From: Trichoplax sp. H2 | Lineage: Eukaryota; Placozoa; Uniplacotomia; Trichoplacea | Direction of reading: 5' to 3' | DNA: 64,000 nt | NCBI GenBank assembly: GCA_003344405.1 | Contig: NOWV01000101.1 | Coordinates: 1 to 64,000, forward strand | Shown: positions 60,954 to 64,000 of the stretch, in pieces | Layout of the letters: each line of letters starts with the position of its first letter | Numbering within the stretch: position 1 is the first letter of the stretch | Notes under the pieces: generated by a model | What the model was told of the DNA's origin: nothing | What the model saw: the letters and a program-made list of their open reading frames with translations, nothing else | Databases searched by the model: none | Program-made: the position numbers and the translations under genes

Positions 60954-63900
60954 ATGGCGGAGAACGTTCGTGTCGCAGTGCGTGTTCGACCATTTATATC
61001 CATTCATTTCTTCACCATTTTCTCCAATTTTTATGTATAGTTAAGACTTTATTCTGTCATAGAAAGTATCTATAAGATAATACCATGAAAGTCTGTAATA
61101 TGACCGTGATTTTAGGCTAAATTCTAACTTATAGTTGTATGGATTAATTTGTTGACTCCAATCAATCTAGGCTGATGACGGTAGGATTTGATAATAGAGC
61201 TTAAAAAGTACCCTGCCGATAGTGGAACTCTCACTTTTAGTCTACTTTTAAGCTTGCTCCGGTAGATTATGCCAATATCGGAATAGAAATATGCATACAT
61301 ACAAAATGAGCTTTTATGCATGTAGTCATGTACCAGCTAATAATTTTGGTAGCGGTAAATGAACCGCGAAGTGTTAATTAAGCGTACTTTAACATAGGAT
61401 ACAAATGCCTTAAACTATAACGTCGATTTTTTTACTGTATATCGCATATTGGCCTTAATATAGATCCAGTCTAAAGTAGATACGATCTGATTACTTTACC
61501 CCATTAGAAACCAAATCGTAATAGACGAGTAATAAAGATAGAGTCATATCCACAACGATTTGTACTGATAATAAGATACATTTAATCATAGATAGACGAA
61601 CGACTAGTAGTTATATTCATTGCATTGTAAAATAAATTGTCGCATAAACATTGTATATAGGCAATATATTACTTAAAAAGCAGATACAATCTAATTATTT
61701 ATGCTATTATAAGCTAGATCACGATATACGAGTATTAGGGGAGAGTTTTATCCATAAATAATCGTACTAACAGTGAGATACTTTTGATGATAATTGGATT
61801 AAAAAATAGTAAAAAATTATTATACTTATTATACTGCGGAAGTGATAGATTCTATTAAAAATATGCTTGTCGTCATGTAATTTTTAAAATTAGATATGAT
61901 CGGATTACTTTACCTTATTATAAACCAATTTACGATATACTGTAGATTATTAAAGAGAGAGTTACAACTACAGCCAACCATAACGATAGTTAGATACACT
62001 TACAATTAGGTTAAAGGCTACTTTAAGTTATATTCATTACGTTGCATAAATAAGCACCGCGTCAAAAATTAATGACGATTAGGTATCTTTAAAATACTTC
62101 CAAATTGTTTATCAAATTGTTTTATAATACTTTTATAATATCTAAATTACTTCTAATACAAGCATTACATCAGAATTATTGTAGGCACCCTATTGCTTCT
62201 ACATTACTTTAATTAACACTGACACAAATATACGAGTAGATAACATTTATTATCGTTTATTACGAATATCGAATAATGAGCGTCTGTCATAAATCATCAA
62301 CTTAGACTTAATTTATCTTAGTATCCATTATATTGTCAACAGCATAGCATATTTATAATCCTTAACTCTGCCTCACAACGAGCGTGAAAATGCTCGGGGT
62401 GCAACTGTTATCATTAACATGATCGACAAGACCACAGAAATTTCCAATCCTGCTGAGAAAAATGAAGAACCAAAACGATTTTCATTCGATTACAGTTACT
62501 GGTCTCACGATGATTTTACCAAACGTGAAAGTGATGGCTATTTAGTACCAGCCTCTCCTCGATATGCTGATCAGGTAATTAGTTAGTGTTTCTGTATCAA
62601 TAAGAAACTATTCTAATGCTAGAAATTACTGGCCAATATAAATACAATACTCTTTCCTGATTTCGAATTCTTCGAGATAAATGTCTTATATATTCTCGAA
62701 TTGGATTAAACAACGCTCCTTATCCTATTTATTTTGTCTAGCTACGTGTATTTAAAGACTTGGGCCAAGGTGTCTTAGATAACGCCTGGAAGGGCTATAA
62801 TTGTTCTCTATTCGCTTATGGGCAAACAGGATCGGGTAAATCATACTCTATGGTTGGCTATGGAGCTAATAAAGGTAATGCACCTATTGTACTTATCAGT
62901 AACCCGTAAGAAATCTTAGCTGATGGTTACGTCTTCAAGAATTGCTATCTTAACTAGTCTTAAATCTAATAATTAACCTAAAAGGGCTAAAATAAATTAT
63001 AAGTAATATATATGGATACGCTAACTCCCAAATTTGATTTTAATTCATGTAGGTATTATACCTGTGGCATGTCAAGAACTATTTAATACCATAAATGAAA
63101 AGAAAAGTGGAGGAGATACGACCGAGTTTGAAGTAATTGTTAATTTATGTCTAATTTTATTGTACTTCAATCTAATTTCTCTTCTATTCTTGTCTTAATT
63201 TAATAGATTAATTTTAGTATGTTAGAAATCTACAATGAACAGGTAAGATTGATTACAATTAAATTAATACATGATAAAACATCTTTTACAGAACACTTTC
63301 TACTGGTTTTTTATACGTCCAAACTTATCATTTCACATAGTCAAAGTAATCCTTATATAATTAAAATTCATTATTTGCCATGACTAACTGTCTGTAGGTA
63401 CGCGATCTACTAAATCCTAAAGGACCAAGTGTGCAGAAAGGGGGTTTAAAAATTCGCCAACATCCCTCGAAAGGTTTCTATGGTAAGATATTGTTCCTAA
63501 TAAAATGTAGTTAAATGAAGCATCACAGGTCGATCTTTTTGGCCACTAAATCTACAACCTAGATTATGCATTTCCTTATTATTACCATATTAATCTTATC
63601 TCTTATTCAAAAAATTTTAAATTTTCTAACATTTTTATTAGTTGAAGAATTGAAGAATGTACCTGTTACTAGTTACAAAGATATTGAAAATAGAATGGAA
63701 GAAGGAACGCGTAATAGAACTATTGCAGCAACTAATATGAATGCAACAAGCAGGTTAATGCTCGTAATACTCAAATCTATTTACTGGAATACGTTGAGGA
63801 CTAACCCAGTTTATAGCTAGTAGATCAATCTATTGATGAAATACCTTCACTTTTTCTTTAATTTAGTCGCGCACATACAATTGTTGCCATTACATTTAAG

Positions 63901-64000
63901 CAAAAAACGAAAGCTAAAGGCAATCAAAGTATGACCCGAACATCGACAATGAACCTTGTCGATTTAGCTGGCAGGTAGATCTTATATAGTTTAAGTTTTA
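60954..64000 (+). CDS. Kinesin-3 motor, KLP-6/KIF28-like (3' end beyond window)
   Basis: Plus-end microtubule motor, ATP-driven. Exons: 60954-60995 (MAENVRVAVRVRPF), 62377-62574, 62742-62874, 63053-63132, 63207-63242, 63398-63482, 63642-63753, 63867-63974; all phases agree and the gene continues past the right edge. Motor features: YWSHDDF and YADQLRVFKDLG (kinesin-3), nucleotide-binding P-loop GQTGSGKS (residues 107-114), MLEIYNEQVRDLLNP, switch I NATSSRAH (225-232) and switch II LVDLAG (259-264). The YSYWSHD...DGYLVP block and GVLDNAWKGYNCSLFAYG resemble nematode KLP-6 and vertebrate KIF28 more than KIF1/KIF13/KIF16. KLP-6 acts in cilia and with mitochondria in nematodes; function here is inference. 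FHA and tail regions are not in view. The first intron is AT-AC type (separate entry); the others are GT-AG. Confidence 0.93.
60996..62376 (+). other. U12-type AT-AC intron in the kinesin gene
   Basis: Between Phe14 and Asn15 of the motor (VRVRPF|NERE) there is no GT-AG pair that restores the frame. The sequence reads ATATCCAT at the 5' splice site (consensus ATATCCTT), an exact TCCTTAAC branch-site match at 62359-62366, and AC at 62375-62376, 11-12 nt after the branch adenosines. Splicing there is phase 0 and rebuilds the conserved RPFNERE segment. All three signals are diagnostic of minor (U12) spliceosome introns of the AT-AC class. Length is 1381 bp, the longest intron in the visible gene. 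Confidence 0.9.
61440..62080. repeat. Three-copy repeat inside the AT-AC intron, about 207 bp
   Basis: TAGATACGATCTGATTACTTTACC (61477) recurs in diverged form at 61681 and 61891 (spacings 204 and 210). Each is followed by AAACCA/AAGCTAGAT, CGATATACGAG/CGTAATAGACG, AGAGTTATATCCA-like and AGATACTTTT/AGATACATTT segments. It accounts for much of the intron length. Confidence 0.75.

Overview
The window is eukaryotic and metazoan. It is strongly AT-rich, with multi-exon genes split by short GT-AG introns (often 50-300 bp), intronless GPCR and glycosyltransferase genes, a selenocysteine tRNA, and no bacterial signatures. SNX13, a KLP-6/KIF28-type kinesin, family-31 glycosyltransferases and single-exon class A GPCRs in a compact AT-rich genome best fit a placozoan (Trichoplax/Hoilungia type). 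That assignment is inference; no identity search was possible. Three runs of exactly 20 N (13558, 41778, 55389) are assembly gaps.

Layout: (1) 1.8-9.2 kb, + strand: about 30-exon SNX13-like sorting nexin (membrane anchor, PXA, RGS, PX, nexin-C). (2) 11.4-12.6 kb, - strand: family GT31 beta-1,3-glycosyltransferase. (3) 12.9-14.5 kb: tandem repeats with strong hairpins and a gap. (4) 15.7-18.4 kb: decayed copy of a kelch gene, interrupted by an 85-bp tandem array. (5) 19.5-20.5 kb, + strand: intronless GPCR. (6) 23.0-24.3 kb, - strand: second GT31 enzyme. (7) 27.5-34.0 kb, - strand: a gene that joins an N-terminal EF-hand module to C-terminal kelch repeats. (8) 34-49 kb: gene-poor tract made largely of degenerate tandem repeats. 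(9) 49.5-50.6 kb, - strand: second GPCR. (10) 50.6-58.8 kb: no gene seen, but a gap flanked by two near-identical copies that differ by a 334-bp indel. (11) 58.8-60.2 kb: more tandem repeats and a long palindrome. (12) 60.2 kb, - strand: tRNA-Sec. (13) 60.95 kb to the right edge, + strand: a kinesin-3 motor whose first intron looks like a U12-type AT-AC intron.

The genes do not form a pathway. Two relationships matter. The order GT31, then kelch gene, occurs twice on the minus strand (11-18 kb and 23-34 kb), which suggests a tandem segmental duplication in which one kelch copy died. The tRNA-Sec and the kinesin are divergently arranged across about 650 bp. The most notable items are the AT-AC intron, the tRNA-Sec with an external TATA box, the EF-hand/kelch fusion and the kelch pseudogene.
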